Shown: positions 9,330-20,602, counted from the stretch's first letter. The stretch is DNA of 64,000 nucleotides from Xenophilus sp. Marseille-Q4582 (GCF_916700565.1 NZ_CAKAKO010000008.1:1-64000); one strand, 5' to 3'. Program-made: numbers and translations. Notes: generated from the letters alone by a model not told the origin.

Positions 9330-10364
9330 TCAGATCAGCGCGCGCTGGCCGGCCGCAGCCTGGAGCGCCGCCCGCGCCAGGGCCGGCACATCGCTGGCAT
9401 CGCCGTGGGCGGCCCGGGCGTCCTCGCCCGCCTCCGGCGCTTCTTCATCGCCGCGCAGCGCCTGGGCCACCCATTCGGCCGTGAGCGTGGGTGCGAAGGA
9501 TTCGATGAAGGCGTAGACGTACTTGCGCAGGTAGGTGCCGCGGCGCACCGCCAGCTTGGTCTCGTTCACGCCGAACAGGCCGCCCGCGTCCACCGCCTGC
9601 AGGGCGGTGTCGCGCTCGGGGTCGTAGGCCACGCCGGCCACGATGCCCACGCCCATGCCCAGCGAGACGTAGGTCTTGATCACGTCGGCGTCCATGGCCG
9701 CCAGCGCGATGTCGGCGCGCAGGCCCGCCTGCTGGAAGGCCGCGTCGATGCGCGTGCGGCCGGTGAAACCGTTGTCGTAGGTGATGAGCGGAAAGCGCGC
9801 GAGCGAAGCCAGCGTCAGCGGCTCCTGCAAGACCGGGTGGCCCTGCGGCGCGATCACCGAATGCGTCCAGCGGTAGCTGGGCAGGGCCAGCAGCTGCGGG
9901 TAGTCGGCCAGCGCCTCGGTGGCGATGCCCACGTCGGCCTCGCCGTCCAGCAGCATCTGCGCGATCTGCTTGGGTGAGCCCTGGTGCAGGTGCAGCCGCA
10001 CGCCGGGGAACTGCGCGCGGAAGTCCTGCACCGCCTCGGGCAGCGCGTAGCGGGCCTGCGAATGCGTGGCGGCGATGGACAGCGTACCGCTCTGCTGCGC
10101 CGCGAACTCCTCGCCCGCCGCCCGCAGGTTGGCGCTCTCGCGCAGCATGCGTTCGATGATGGGCAGCACGTGGCCGCCCGGTTCGGTCAGGCCCGTGAGG
10201 CGCTTGCCCGAGCGCACGAAAAGCTCGATGCCCAGCTCCTGCTCCAGCTCGCGGATCTGCCGGCTCACGCCCGGCTGCGAGGTGTGCAGCGCCTGGGCCA
10301 CTTCGGTGAGGTTGAAATTGCAACGCACGGCCTCGCGGACCGAGCGCAGTTGCTGGAAATTCAT
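9330..10364 (-). CDS. CysB-like LysR-family transcription regulator
   Basis: A 344-aa LysR-type regulator. The N-terminal helix-turn-helix (MNFQQLRSVR, NLTEVAQALH, TSQPGVSRQI) and effector domain (LSIAATHSQARYALP, IATEALADYP, YDNGFTGRTR) closely follow CysB/Cbl regulators, which sense O-acetylserine, thiosulfate or adenylyl sulfate and turn on sulfur assimilation and organosulfur genes. It is convergent with the dioxygenase-transporter operon, so it may regulate that operon or the wider cys regulon. The C-terminal 40 residues after ALRGDEE are Ala/Asp-rich and not part of the conserved fold. Start ATG 10364 was chosen because the domain begins there, although the frame stays open upstream. 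Confidence 0.85.
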   Translation of the reverse strand: MNFQQLRSVREAVRCNFNLTEVAQALHTSQPGVSRQIRELEQELGIELFVRSGKRLTGLTEPGGHVLPIIERMLRESANLRAAGEEFAAQQSGTLSIAATHSQARYALPEAVQDFRAQFPGVRLHLHQGSPKQIAQMLLDGEADVGIATEALADYPQLLALPSYRWTHSVIAPQGHPVLQEPLTLASLARFPLITYDNGFTGRTRIDAAFQQAGLRADIALAAMDADVIKTYVSLGMGVGIVAGVAYDPERDTALQAVDAGGLFGVNETKLAVRRGTYLRKYVYAFIESFAPTLTAEWVAQALRGDEEAPEAGEDARAAHGDASDVPALARAALQAAAGQRALI

Positions 10365-10594
10365 GGCGGCAATGCGGATCAGGGTCCCGGCGCCGAAGGC
10401 CGGCGCGCATCGGGATCCGGGCCGCCGATTCTGCGCAAGGACTTCGGCGCGAGGAACGACGGAATCGTTGCTACCAAATAGCGCAAACATCTGAAGCGCG
10501 AACCGGTACCGCACACCCCCGCCGCTGGCGCAAAGGGCCCGGCCCGCGGGGCGCGTGGGCCGCAACGGCGGGCGCTGCGCCCTGCGTGCCGCCT

Positions 10595-11233
10595 TCAGGT
10601 TCCGCGCACGTAGGGGTTGCTGCGCCGCTCGCGCCCGAAGCTGCTTTCGGGTCCGTGCCCGGGAATGAAGACCGTCTCGTCGCCCAAGGGCCACAGCCGC
10701 CCGGTGATGCTGGCGATCAGCTCGTCGTGGTTGCCGCCCGGGAAGTCGGTGCGGCCGATGCTGCCCGCGAACAGCACGTCGCCGACGAAGGCGCGCTGCG
10801 CCGTGGCCGAATGGAAGATCACGTGGCCCGGCGTGTGGCCGGGGCAGTGGCGCACGGTGAGCGTTTCCTCGCCCAGCGCCACGGTGTCGCCGTCATGCAG
10901 CCAGCGCGTGGGCGTGAAGGGCTCGGCCGGCGGAAAGCCGAACATGGCGCTTTGCTGCGGCAGGCCGTCGATCCAGAACTGGTCGCCCGGGTGCGGCCCG
11001 ATGATGGGCAGCGCGAGCCGCCGCGCCAGCTCGCCCGTGCCGCCCGCATGGTCGATGTGGGCGTGGGTGAGCCAGATCTGCTCGAGCGAAACGCCCAGCG
11101 CCTGCGCCGCCGCGATCAGGCGGTCCAGCTCGCCGCCCGGATCGACCACGGCGGCCTTCATCGTCGCGTCGCACCAGAGGATGGAGCAGTTCTGCTGGAA
11201 GGGGGTGACGGGAACGGTCTGGTAGCGCAGCAT
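10595..11233 (-). CDS. MBL-fold hydrolase, glyoxalase II-like
   Basis: A 212-aa metallo-beta-lactamase-fold protein. The metal motif THAHIDHAGG (HxHxDH) and the later histidine in CPGHTPGHV, aspartate in FVGDVLF and terminal IPGHG are all present. It resembles the short YcbL-type glyoxalase II/hydroxyacylglutathione hydrolase family, which hydrolyses thioesters such as S-lactoylglutathione. It is followed 22 bp downstream on the same strand as exonuclease III ends, so the two may be co-transcribed. The exact thioester substrate is not known. Confidence 0.85.
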   Translation of the reverse strand: MLRYQTVPVTPFQQNCSILWCDATMKAAVVDPGGELDRLIAAAQALGVSLEQIWLTHAHIDHAGGTGELARRLALPIIGPHPGDQFWIDGLPQQSAMFGFPPAEPFTPTRWLHDGDTVALGEETLTVRHCPGHTPGHVIFHSATAQRAFVGDVLFAGSIGRTDFPGGNHDELIASITGRLWPLGDETVFIPGHGPESSFGRERRSNPYVRGT

Positions 11234-11255
11234 GCGGGGCCTCGATCGGTGGGTC

Positions 11256-12068
11256 TCAGATCTCGAACTCGTAGTCCACCGTGATCGGCGCATGGTCGCT
11301 GAACTTGATGGTCTTGTAGATCTCTTCACGCCGCGCGAGCTGGGCGATGGCCGGCGTGGCCAGGTGGTAGTCCAGGCGCCAGCCCACGTTCTTCGCATAG
11401 GCCTGGCCGCGGTTGCTCCACCAGGTGTAGCAGGCGTCGGTGGTGTCGGGCTGCAGGTGGCGGTACACGTCCACCAGGCCCGCGCCCTCGGCGCCGGCGT
11501 CCAGCAGGCGCGTCATCCACGCGCGCTCCTCGGGCAGGAAGCCGCTGTTCTTCTGGTTGCCCTTCCAGTTCTTGAGGTCGGCTTCCTTGTGGGCGATGTT
11601 GAGGTCGCCGCAGAGGATGAACTCGCGCTCTTTCTTGAGCGCCGTGAGGTAGGGGAAGAAGCCGGCCAGGAAGCGGAACTTGGCGGCCTGGCGCTCCTCG
11701 CCCGAACTGCCGCTCGGGAAATAGCTGCTGATGATGGACAGCTTGCGCCCGGGCCTGTCGAAGCGCAGTTCGAGGTAGCGGCCCTCGGCGTCGAACTCGG
11801 CGTCGCCCCAGCCCACCACCACGTCGCTGGGCGCATGCCGGGTGTAGATGGCGGTGCCCGCATAGCCCTTCTTTTCGGCGAAGTGGAAGTAGCCCTGGAG
11901 GCCGGCCATCTCTTCGAAGCGGCCGACCACGTCGCTGGCCTGCACGCGGATTTCCTGCATGCAGATGCAGTCAGGGGCGGTCTGGGCGACCCAGTCGGCC
12001 ACGCCCTTGGTGCAGGCCGAACGCAGGCCGTTGAGGTTGAGGCTGGTGATCTTCGTGAGACGGGACAT
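11256..12068 (-). CDS. xth: Exodeoxyribonuclease III (AP endonuclease)
   Basis: A 270-aa member of the exonuclease III/AP endonuclease family, which cleaves DNA 5' of abasic sites in base-excision repair. Family motifs are in order: LNLNGLRSA, CMQEIRVQ with the metal-binding Glu, GYAGTAIYTR, CGDLNIAHKE, NVGWRLDYHL, and SDHAPITVDY with the catalytic His near the C-terminus. Length is normal for the family. The adjacency of xth to pyrE (with the LrgAB pair in between here) is typical of Burkholderiales. Confidence 0.93.
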   Translation of the reverse strand: MSRLTKITSLNLNGLRSACTKGVADWVAQTAPDCICMQEIRVQASDVVGRFEEMAGLQGYFHFAEKKGYAGTAIYTRHAPSDVVVGWGDAEFDAEGRYLELRFDRPGRKLSIISSYFPSGSSGEERQAAKFRFLAGFFPYLTALKKEREFILCGDLNIAHKEADLKNWKGNQKNSGFLPEERAWMTRLLDAGAEGAGLVDVYRHLQPDTTDACYTWWSNRGQAYAKNVGWRLDYHLATPAIAQLARREEIYKTIKFSDHAPITVDYEFEI

Positions 12069-12279
12069 CGGCGCGCGGACGGGCGAAGGCAAAAGGCCGC
12101 CATTTTGCCGGCCCGCGCAGGCCGGCCGCGCCGTCGGCGCGTGGGCCGCAGTGCGTGGGTGGACAAAAGGTCCGCCGGTGTGCGCGCCGCGGCGCATCGG
12201 CCTACCATGCGCCGCCTTCGCGCTTCGCGCTTCGCGCTTCGCGCGCCCGCCGTCCCCGTCCTCCAGCCGCCGTCCCGCC

Positions 12280-12684
12280 ATGCCCCAAGCCTTCGCCCTT
12301 CTCCTGCTGTGCCAGTTCGCGGGCGACACCCTGGTGCGGCTGGCCGGCGTGCCGCTGCCTGGCGCAGTGGTCGGGCTGGTGCTGCTGCTGGCCGGGCTGC
12401 TGGCGGCGGGGCGCGTGCCGCAGGGCCTGGCGCAGGCGGCCGACGGGCTGCTGCCGCACATGATGCTGCTGTTCATTCCCTCGGTGGCGGGCGTGATGCT
12501 GCACTTCGAGCGCGTGGCGCGCGAATGGCAGCCCTTCCTGATCGCCAGCGTGGCCGGCGCCGTGATCACGCTGGCGGTCACCGCCGTCACGCTGCGCTGG
12601 CTGCTGCGGCGCCTGGGACATGCGGTGCAGGAAGGGCCCGATCCTGTGTCGCGCGCGGCCACGGCGCCGGGGGCACGGCCATGA
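12280..12684 (+). CDS. LrgA/CidA-family holin-like membrane protein
   Basis: A 134-aa protein with about four hydrophobic segments (from FALLLLCQFA onward), PLPGAVVGLV and LLPHMMLLFIPS, characteristic of CidA/LrgA holin-like proteins linked to murein hydrolase control or metabolite (pyruvate) export. Its stop overlaps the start of the next gene (ATGA), which encodes the LrgB partner, so the two work as a pair. Confidence 0.85.
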   Translation: MPQAFALLLLCQFAGDTLVRLAGVPLPGAVVGLVLLLAGLLAAGRVPQGLAQAADGLLPHMMLLFIPSVAGVMLHFERVAREWQPFLIASVAGAVITLAVTAVTLRWLLRRLGHAVQEGPDPVSRAATAPGARP

Positions 12685-13415
12685 GCGGCACGGGCGGCCT
12701 GCAGGCGCTGGGCCAGGCACTGGCCGGCTCCTCGGTCGGCTGGCTGGCGCTGACCTTCTCGGCCTACCTGGCCGCGCTGGCCGTGTACCGGCGCGGCGGC
12801 GCGCATCCGCTGCTGCTGCCCGTGCTGACGGGCACCGCCGGGGTGGTGGCGGTGCTGGCGGCGACCGGCACCGACTACGCGCGCTATGCCGAGGGCGTGC
12901 GGCCGCTCACGCTGCTGATCGGCCCGGCCACCGTGGCGCTGGCCGTCCCGCTGGTGCGCCAGTGGGGCCGGCTGCGCGCGATCTGGCTGCCGCTGGGGCT
13001 GGCGCTGCTCGTGGGCGGCACGGTGGCCATCGTGTCGGCCGTGGGCATCGCCTGGGCGCTGGGCGGCTCGTGGGAGACGCTGGCCTCGCTGGCGCCCAAG
13101 TCCGCCACCATGCCCATGGCCATGCCGGTGGCCGAGCGCATGGGCGGCCTGGCCGCGCTGGCCGCCGTGGCGGTGGCGATCACGGGCATCGCGGGCGCCA
13201 TCGCGGCCGGGCCCGTGATGCGGCTGCTGCGCGTGCACGACCCGGTGGTGCGCGGCTTCGCCTCGGGGCTCACGGCGCACGCCATCGGCATGGCGCGCGA
13301 GCTGCCCATCAACCCCACGGCGGGCGCCTTCGCCGCGCTGGGGATGGGGCTCAATGGCCTGCTGACGACGGTGCTGGTGCCGCTGATCCTGGCGCTGGGG
13401 CCGTTGCGCGGCTGA
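12681..13415 (+). CDS. LrgB-family membrane protein
   Basis: A 244-aa polytopic membrane protein of the LrgB/CidB/YohK family, partner of the preceding LrgA-type protein. Visible features include LAPKSATMPMA, MARELPINPT and a stretch of about seven hydrophobic segments. The four-base overlap with lrgA indicates translational coupling. The pair is proposed to form an antiholin-like or transport complex. Confidence 0.87.
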   Translation: MSGTGGLQALGQALAGSSVGWLALTFSAYLAALAVYRRGGAHPLLLPVLTGTAGVVAVLAATGTDYARYAEGVRPLTLLIGPATVALAVPLVRQWGRLRAIWLPLGLALLVGGTVAIVSAVGIAWALGGSWETLASLAPKSATMPMAMPVAERMGGLAALAAVAVAITGIAGAIAAGPVMRLLRVHDPVVRGFASGLTAHAIGMARELPINPTAGAFAALGMGLNGLLTTVLVPLILALGPLRG

Positions 13416-13512
13416 GCCGCCGCGCAGGGCGCGGCCGCCCGGCTGCCCTAAACTTCGGGCCGTTTCCGCCGCCGGCCCCCCGCGCCCGCGGCGCCTCTCA
13501 AGGATTCCGCCC

Positions 13513-14211
13513 ATGGCTTCCGCCGCAACCCTCTCTCCGGCCACTGGGGCCGATTCCCTGGCCCAGGACTTCGTGCAGTTCGCCATCGACGCGCAGGTGC
13601 TGCGCTTCGGCGAATTCAAGACCAAGGCCGGGCGCATGAGCCCCTACTTCTTCAACGCCGGCCTGTTCAACGACGGGGCCAGCATCGCCCGCCTGGCCGA
13701 GTTCTACGCGCAGCGGCTGCTGGCCTCGGACCTCGAGTTCGACATGATCTTCGGCCCGGCCTACAAGGGCATCCCGCTGGGCGCCACGGTGGCGGCCGAG
13801 CTGGCGCGGCGCGGGCGCAACGTGCCCTTCGCCTACAACCGCAAGGAGGCCAAGGACCACGGCGAGGGCGGCTCGCTGGTCGGCGCGCCGCTTAAAGGCC
13901 GGGTGCTGATCGTGGACGACGTGATGTCCGCCGGCACGGCCGTGCGCGAATCCATCGCCATCATCCGCGCCGCCGGCGCCGTGCCGCATGCCGTGGCCAT
14001 CGCGCTGGACCGGCAGGAAATGGCGACCGAGAACGGCGCCGACGTGCCGCACAGCGCCGTGCAATACGTGCGCCAGCAGCTGGGCATGCAGGTCCTGCCC
14101 ATCGCCACGCTGGCCGACTTGTTAGAGTATCTGGACCAGCGCGCCGGCGAGGCGCTGCGCGCCCACCGCAAGGCCGTGCTGGCCTACCGAACGCGCTACG
14201 GCGCGGCCTGA
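13513..14211 (+). CDS. pyrE: Orotate phosphoribosyltransferase
   Basis: A 232-aa enzyme that converts orotate and PRPP to orotidine monophosphate in pyrimidine synthesis. The fold is recognised from KTKAGRMSPYFFNAG, the substrate region FGPAYKGIPL, YNRKEAKDHGEGG, and the PRPP motif VLIVDDVMSAGTAV. Length matches beta-proteobacterial PyrE. It is monocistronic or is followed closely (23 bp) by a small exported protein gene. Confidence 0.95.
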   Translation: MASAATLSPATGADSLAQDFVQFAIDAQVLRFGEFKTKAGRMSPYFFNAGLFNDGASIARLAEFYAQRLLASDLEFDMIFGPAYKGIPLGATVAAELARRGRNVPFAYNRKEAKDHGEGGSLVGAPLKGRVLIVDDVMSAGTAVRESIAIIRAAGAVPHAVAIALDRQEMATENGADVPHSAVQYVRQQLGMQVLPIATLADLLEYLDQRAGEALRAHRKAVLAYRTRYGAA

Positions 14212-14234
14212 GGCCTTTTCGAGTCGTGCCGTCC

Positions 14235-14891
14235 ATGCTGTCCTCTGCTGCTGCTGCTCTGTCCCGATCGATGCTGGTGTTCGCGGGCCTGGCCCTGCCG
14301 GCGCTGGGCGCGCTGGCGCAGAAGGGGGCGGACAACCCGGCCGGCATCTATTCCTGCGTGGACGCCAGCGGCCGCACCCTGACCTCCGACCGCCCCATCG
14401 CCGCCTGCGCCGACCGTGAGCAGCGCGAGCTCAGCCCCAGCGGCGGCACGCGCCGCATCGTGGAGCCGACCTGGACCGCCGAGGAGCTGGCGGTGCGCGA
14501 AGCGAAGAAGCGCGAGGCCCAGCAGGCCGCGCTGCGCGCCCAGGAAGAACGGCGGCGCGAGCGGGCGCTGCTGGTGCGCTATCCCAATGCCGAGGTGCAT
14601 GACCGCGAGCGCAAGGACGCGCTCGCGCAGATCGACGTGGTGCTGCAGGCCGCGCGCAACCGGCTGGTGGAGCTGGCCGAATCGCGCCGCCAGATCGACG
14701 GCGAAATGGAGTTCTACGTCAAGGACCCGAGCAAGGCGCCGGCCTCGCTGCGCCGGCAGGTTGAGGACAACGACCAGGCCGTGGCGGTGCAGAACCGCTT
14801 CATCCGCGAGCAGGAAGACGAGAAGCGGCGCGTGAACGCGCGCTTCGACGAGGAGCGCGTGCGCCTGATCAAGCTCTGGGCGCAGAAGTAG
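14235..14891 (+). CDS. DUF4124-type exported protein
   Basis: A 218-aa protein with a cleavable signal peptide (hydrophobic to ALGALAQ, about residue 29), then a short DUF4124-like module (GIYSCVDASGRTLTSDRPI with paired Cys), followed by a long charged alpha-helical region rich in Arg, Glu and Ala that probably forms a coiled coil. This architecture is frequent in Burkholderiales next to pyrE. Function unknown; location likely periplasm. An in-frame GTG at 14226 is an alternative start. Confidence 0.7.
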   Translation: MLSSAAAALSRSMLVFAGLALPALGALAQKGADNPAGIYSCVDASGRTLTSDRPIAACADREQRELSPSGGTRRIVEPTWTAEELAVREAKKREAQQAALRAQEERRRERALLVRYPNAEVHDRERKDALAQIDVVLQAARNRLVELAESRRQIDGEMEFYVKDPSKAPASLRRQVEDNDQAVAVQNRFIREQEDEKRRVNARFDEERVRLIKLWAQK

Positions 14892-14925
14892 TCCGCCGCG
14901 CCGCGCGCCCGGGCGCGGGCGGGTG

Positions 14926-14954
14926 GAAGAACGGGGCCGATGGCCCCGTTCTTC
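14926..14954. terminator. strong bidirectional terminator
   Basis: A perfect 13-bp stem (GAAGAACGGGGCC, loop GAT, GGCCCCGTTCTTC) sits exactly between the convergent DUF4124 gene and gatB. T-rich bases follow on the plus strand and the paired A/T shoulder serves the other direction. Confidence 0.8.
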
Positions 14955-16445
14955 CTATCCCAGCTTCTGCTTGAGCAGCGCGTTGACCTGCGCCGGGTTG
15001 GCCTTGCCCGCGCTGGCCTTCATCACCTGGCCCACGAGCGCGTTGAAGGCCTTGTCCTTGCCCGCGCGGTATTCGGCGATGTTCTTCTCGTTCTTGGCCA
15101 GCACCTCGTCGACGATCTTCTCGAGCGCGCCGCTGTCGTTCATTTGCTTCAGGCCCTTGGCCTCGATGACGGCGTCCACGTCCTGGCCCTCGCCGCTCCA
15201 CAGGGCTTCGAAGACCTGGCGCGCGGCGTTGTTCGAGATGGTGCCGTCGCTGATGCGGCCGATCAGCGCCGCCAGCTGGGCCGGTTTCACGGGCGCGGCC
15301 TCGATGCCGATTTCCTGCGCATTGAGGCGCTTGGTCACTTCGCCCTGCAGCCAGTTGCTGGCCAGCTTGGGCGCGGCGCCGGCCGCCACGGCGGCCTCGA
15401 AATAGGCCGCATGCGCCGGGCTCTGCGTGAGCTGCGTGGCGTCGTAGTCGGTCAGGCCGTGCTCGCGCACATAGCGCTCGGCCATCGCGCGCGGCAGTTC
15501 GGGCATCTGCGCCTTCACGCGTTCGATCCACTCGGCGGCGATGGCCAGCGGCGGCAGGTCCGGGTCGGGGAAGTAGCGGTAGTCGGCCGCGTCTTCCTTG
15601 GTGCGCATGGCGCGCGTCTCGCCCGTGTCGGGGTCGAACAGCACGGTGGCCTGCTGGATCGCCATTCCGTCCTCCAGCTGCTCGATCTGCCAGCGGATCT
15701 CGAAGTCGATCGCCTGCTGCATGAAGCGGAAGCTGTTCAGATTCTTGATCTCGCGCCGCGTGCCCAGTGGCTGGCCCGGCTTGCGCACCGACACGTTGGC
15801 ATCGCAGCGGAAGGAGCCTTCCTGCATATTGCCGTCGCAGATGCCGATCCAGGTCACGATCTTGTGCAGCTCGCGCGCGTAGGCCACGGCCTCGGCCGAG
15901 GAGCGGATGTCGGGCTCGGTCACGATCTCCAGCAGCGGCGTGCCGGCGCGGTTCAGGTCGATGCCCGACTGGCCGATGAAGTTCTCGTGCAGCGACTTGC
16001 CCGCATCTTCCTCCAGGTGCGCGCGCACCAGGCGCACGGTCTTGAGCTCGTCACCGAGGTAGAAGCTCACCGAGCCGCCCTGCACGACGGGGATCTCGTA
16101 CTGGCTGATCTGGTAGCCCTTGGGCAGGTCGGGGTAGAAGTAGTTCTTGCGCGCGAACACCGAGCGCGGCGCGATGTGCGAGCCCAGCGCCAGGCCGAGC
16201 TTGATCGCGCGCTCCACGGCGCCCTGGTTCATCACGGGCAGCGTGCCCGGCAGCGCGAGGTCGACCGCGCAGGCCTGCGTGTTCGGCTCGGCCCCGAAGG
16301 CCGTGCTGGCGCGGCTGAAGATCTTGCTCGCGGTGGACAGCTGCGCATGCGTCTCGAAGCCGATGACGACTTCGTAGCCCTGCACCAGCGGGCCGGTGGG
16401 CCGGCCTTCCTGGGCGGCGGCAAAGGCGTGGGTCATTTCACTCAT
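14955..16445 (-). CDS. gatB: Asp-tRNA(Asn)/Glu-tRNA(Gln) amidotransferase subunit B
   Basis: A 496-aa subunit that binds the misacylated tRNA and phosphorylates the side chain before amidation. Characteristic segments include [57 protein letters not shown] and the C-terminal tRNA-binding tail domain ([10 protein letters not shown], ending ALLKQKLG). It is the third gene of a gatC-gatA-gatB operon on the minus strand, starting 2 bp after the gatA stop. Presence of GatCAB implies indirect synthesis of Gln-tRNA and/or Asn-tRNA. Confidence 0.95.
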   Translation of the reverse strand: MSEMTHAFAAAQEGRPTGPLVQGYEVVIGFETHAQLSTASKIFSRASTAFGAEPNTQACAVDLALPGTLPVMNQGAVERAIKLGLALGSHIAPRSVFARKNYFYPDLPKGYQISQYEIPVVQGGSVSFYLGDELKTVRLVRAHLEEDAGKSLHENFIGQSGIDLNRAGTPLLEIVTEPDIRSSAEAVAYARELHKIVTWIGICDGNMQEGSFRCDANVSVRKPGQPLGTRREIKNLNSFRFMQQAIDFEIRWQIEQLEDGMAIQQATVLFDPDTGETRAMRTKEDAADYRYFPDPDLPPLAIAAEWIERVKAQMPELPRAMAERYVREHGLTDYDATQLTQSPAHAAYFEAAVAAGAAPKLASNWLQGEVTKRLNAQEIGIEAAPVKPAQLAALIGRISDGTISNNAARQVFEALWSGEGQDVDAVIEAKGLKQMNDSGALEKIVDEVLAKNEKNIAEYRAGKDKAFNALVGQVMKASAGKANPAQVNALLKQKLG

Positions 16446-16447
16446 GG

Positions 16448-17941
16448 TCAGAAGCCCTCCGGGGTGCGCAGGTGCCAGTCGGTGGCTTGCTGGAAGCGGT
16501 GCGCGGCGTTCAGCAGCTTCGCTTCGCCGAAATAGTTGCCGATGAGCTGCAGGCCCACGGGCATGCCGTGCTCGCCGAAGCCCGCCGGCAGGCTCATGCC
16601 GGGCAGGCCGGCCAGCGAGCCGGGCAGGGTGAAGATGTCGGCCAGGTAGTCGGCCACCGGATCGTCGCCGTGCTCGCCGATCTTCCAGGCCACCGTGGGG
16701 GCCACGGGGCCGGCGATCACATCGCACTGCGCGAAGGCGCGCTGGAAGTCGTCGGCGATCATGCGGCGCACCTTCTGCGCCTGCAGGTAGTAGGCGTCGT
16801 AGTAGCCGTGGCTCAGCACGTAGGTGCCGATCATGATGCGGCGCTTGACCTCGTCGCCGAAGCCTTCGGCGCGCGTCTTGGCGTACATGTCGGCCAGGTC
16901 GCCGTAGTCCTTGGCGCGGTGGCCGAACTTCACGCCGTCGAAACGGCTCAGGTTCGAGCTGGCCTCGGCCGGCGCGAGGATGTAGTACACGGGGATGGAC
17001 AGTTCGGTGCGCGGCAGGCTCACCGTCACGCGCTTCGCGCCCAGATTTTCGTATTCCACCAGCGCGGCCTCGATGGCGGCGCGTACGCCGGGCGCCACGC
17101 CGTCGTTCAGGAACTCTTCCGGCACGCCGATGCGCAGGCCTTCGAGCGAGGCGTTCAGGTCGCGGCCGAAGTCCTCGGCCGGTCGGTCCAGCGAGGTGGA
17201 ATCGCGCTGCGGGTCCGGGCCGGCCAGGGCCGACAGCAGCAGCGCGCAGTCGGAGGCAGAGCGGGCCATCGGGCCCGCCTGGTCCAGGCTGGAGGCGAAA
17301 GCCACCATGCCGTAGCGCGAGGCGCGGCCGTAGGTGGGCTTGATGCCCGTGATGCCGCAGAAGCTCGCGGGCTGGCGGATCGAGCCGCCGGTGTCGGTGC
17401 CGGTGGCGGCGGGCGCCAGGCCGGCCGCCACGGCGGCGGCGCTGCCGCCCGAGGAGCCGCCGGGCACGCGCGTGCGGTCCCAGGGGTTGCGCACGGGCGC
17501 CGCCGCCGCATGGCCGACGGCGGGCACGGCCACGTTCTCGTTGGCCGAACCCATCGCGAATTCGTCGCAGCTGAGCTTGCCCAGGGTCACGGCGCCGGCC
17601 TCGGCCAGCCGGCGCACCACGGTGGCGTCGAAGGGCGACTGGTAGCCGGCCAGCATCTTCGAGCCGGCGGTGGTCGGGAAATCGGTGGTGACGAAGATGT
17701 CCTTGTGGGCGAGCGGCACGCCCGCCAGCGGCCCGGCGCTGCCGGCCGCCAGGGCGGCGTCGGCCGCGCGGGCCTGGGCCAGGGTGACGTCCTCGTTCAC
17801 CGCCACGAAGGCGGCGAGGTCCTGGTGCGCCTTCATGCGCGCCAGGAAATGCTGCGCGGTCTCCACGGCCGACACCTCGCGGGCCGCGAGCGCCCGCGCC
17901 AGGTCGGCCACGCCGCGGTGGTGCAGTTCCTTCGCGCTCAT
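16448..17941 (-). CDS. gatA: Asp-tRNA(Asn)/Glu-tRNA(Gln) amidotransferase subunit A
   Basis: A 497-aa amidase-signature enzyme that releases ammonia from glutamine for transamidation. The catalytic Lys is in [10 protein letters not shown], and the serine-rich loop [16 protein letters not shown] and [16 protein letters not shown] supply the Ser-cisSer-Lys triad. The start ATG overlaps the gatC stop by four bases. Length is normal. Confidence 0.95.
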   Translation of the reverse strand: MSAKELHHRGVADLARALAAREVSAVETAQHFLARMKAHQDLAAFVAVNEDVTLAQARAADAALAAGSAGPLAGVPLAHKDIFVTTDFPTTAGSKMLAGYQSPFDATVVRRLAEAGAVTLGKLSCDEFAMGSANENVAVPAVGHAAAAPVRNPWDRTRVPGGSSGGSAAAVAAGLAPAATGTDTGGSIRQPASFCGITGIKPTYGRASRYGMVAFASSLDQAGPMARSASDCALLLSALAGPDPQRDSTSLDRPAEDFGRDLNASLEGLRIGVPEEFLNDGVAPGVRAAIEAALVEYENLGAKRVTVSLPRTELSIPVYYILAPAEASSNLSRFDGVKFGHRAKDYGDLADMYAKTRAEGFGDEVKRRIMIGTYVLSHGYYDAYYLQAQKVRRMIADDFQRAFAQCDVIAGPVAPTVAWKIGEHGDDPVADYLADIFTLPGSLAGLPGMSLPAGFGEHGMPVGLQLIGNYFGEAKLLNAAHRFQQATDWHLRTPEGF

Positions 17942-18237
17942 TCGATCACCTTCGGCACCAGGAACAGGCCGGCTTCCACGGCCGGGGCGCTCTTCTGGTT
18001 GGCGGCGCGGTTGTCGGGCTCGCTCACCACGTCGTCGGCCAGGCGCAGGGTCACGTCCTCGATGGCCGCCACCGGATGCGCCAGGGGTTCGATGCCCGTG
18101 GTGTCCACGGCCCGCATGCGCTCCACGATGCCGAAGAAGCCGTTGATCTGCGTCAGCATGCGCTCGCTTTCTTCGGGAGCGAGCTGCAGCCTTGCCAGCG
18201 AGGCAATGCGTGCGATGTCGGAGGAACTCAGTGACAT
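17938..18237 (-). CDS. gatC: Asp-tRNA(Asn)/Glu-tRNA(Gln) amidotransferase subunit C
   Basis: A 99-aa small subunit that helps GatA fold and bind GatB. It is recognised from [16 protein letters not shown] near the start and [10 protein letters not shown] in the middle. It is the first gene of the operon and overlaps gatA by four bases. The promoter lies in the 240-bp region shared with the divergent mreB. Confidence 0.92.
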   Translation of the reverse strand: MSLSSSDIARIASLARLQLAPEESERMLTQINGFFGIVERMRAVDTTGIEPLAHPVAAIEDVTLRLADDVVSEPDNRAANQKSAPAVEAGLFLVPKVIE

Positions 18238-19521
<1,284 letters not shown>

Positions 19522-19555
19522 GTTCGCGCTAGCCTTGCCTTCCGTGCATGGACTT

Positions 19556-19580
19556 CGCCGGCCCGCAGCGCCGGCGTTTT
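19556..19580 (+). terminator. terminator or attenuator between mreB and mreC
   Basis: CGCCGGC (19556-19562), a 7-base loop, GCCGGCG (19570-19576) and TTTT (19577-19580) form a Rho-independent-type structure. Its position would let mreB be made in excess over mreCD and mrdA. Confidence 0.65.
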
Positions 19581-19636
19581 GCTATCTGCTCCATCTTCCT
19601 TGCGCTGCCTGACCCCGTCCGACGCCGCCTGCTCCC

Positions 19637-20602
19637 ATGCCTCTCGGCACCCTCGACCGAAGCGCGCCGCCGCTGTTCAACCAGGGGCCCTCGGCGCTGT
19701 CCCGGCTGATCTTCTTCAGTGCGCTGTCGCTGTTCCTGATGGTGGCGGACGCGCGCTTCGACGTCGTGCGGCCGCTGCGCGTGGCCGTGGGCGCGGTGCT
19801 CTATCCCGTGCAATGGCTGGCCATGAAACCGGTGGAGGCCGTGACCGGCGCGGCCCGCTACCTGGCCGACCTGCAGAGCGCGCAGCGCGGTGAGGACGAG
19901 GCGCGCCGCGCCATGGCCCTGCAGGCGCAGCGCGCCAACCAGGCCGACGAGCTGGCGCGCGAGAACGAGCGCCTGCGCACGCTGCTGGCGCTGCGCCAGA
20001 ACACCCCGGTGCCCGGCCGCGCGGCGGAGGTGCTGTTCGACGCGGCCGACCCCTACACGCGCAAGGTGGTGCTGGACCAGGGCCTGGTGCAGGGCATCGT
20101 CCCGGGCTCGCCCGTGATCGACGAGCGCGGCGTGCTGGGGCAGGTGACGCTGGTGCAGCCTTTCTCGAGCGAAGTCACGCTGGTGGTGGACCGCGAACTG
20201 TCCATCCCCGTGCAGAACACGCGCACCGGCGCGCGCAGCGTGGCGTTCGGCGACGCCAGCGGGCGGGGCCTGGAGCTGCGCTTCACCTCGGCCCATGCCG
20301 ACGTGCAGGAGGGCGACCTGCTGTCCACCAGCGGCGTGGACGGGGTCTACCCGCCCGGCATGCCGGTGGCGCGTGTCGTGCGCATCGAGAAGCGCGCCGA
20401 TTCCGCCTTCGCGCGCATCTGGTGCGAGCCGCTGGCCCATGTGGCCGCGCCGCGCTACGTGATGGTGCTGGCGCCCGTGGGGCAGGCCGCCCCACCCGAG
20501 GCCATCCCCGGCCCTGCGGCCGGCGGCAAGAGCCCGGTGCCGGCCGGCGCCAGCCACAAGCCCCCGCCCTGGGTGCGCCCGGGCGCCGGAGGCACGCCAT
20601 GA
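19637..20602 (+). CDS. mreC: Rod shape-determining protein MreC
   Basis: A 321-aa bitopic protein: membrane segment about residues 22-38 (LIFFSALSLFLMVADAR), a coiled coil of about residues 80-120 (LARENERLRTLLAL), then the periplasmic beta-barrel domain (VLFDAADPYTRKVVLDQG, GVLGQVTLVQPFSSEV, LLSTSGVDGVYPPGMPV). It activates PBP2 and links it to MreB. The last 45 residues are Pro/Ala-rich and low-complexity. The stop overlaps the mreD start. Confidence 0.94.
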   Translation: MPLGTLDRSAPPLFNQGPSALSRLIFFSALSLFLMVADARFDVVRPLRVAVGAVLYPVQWLAMKPVEAVTGAARYLADLQSAQRGEDEARRAMALQAQRANQADELARENERLRTLLALRQNTPVPGRAAEVLFDAADPYTRKVVLDQGLVQGIVPGSPVIDERGVLGQVTLVQPFSSEVTLVVDRELSIPVQNTRTGARSVAFGDASGRGLELRFTSAHADVQEGDLLSTSGVDGVYPPGMPVARVVRIEKRADSAFARIWCEPLAHVAAPRYVMVLAPVGQAAPPEAIPGPAAGGKSPVPAGASHKPPPWVRPGAGGTP

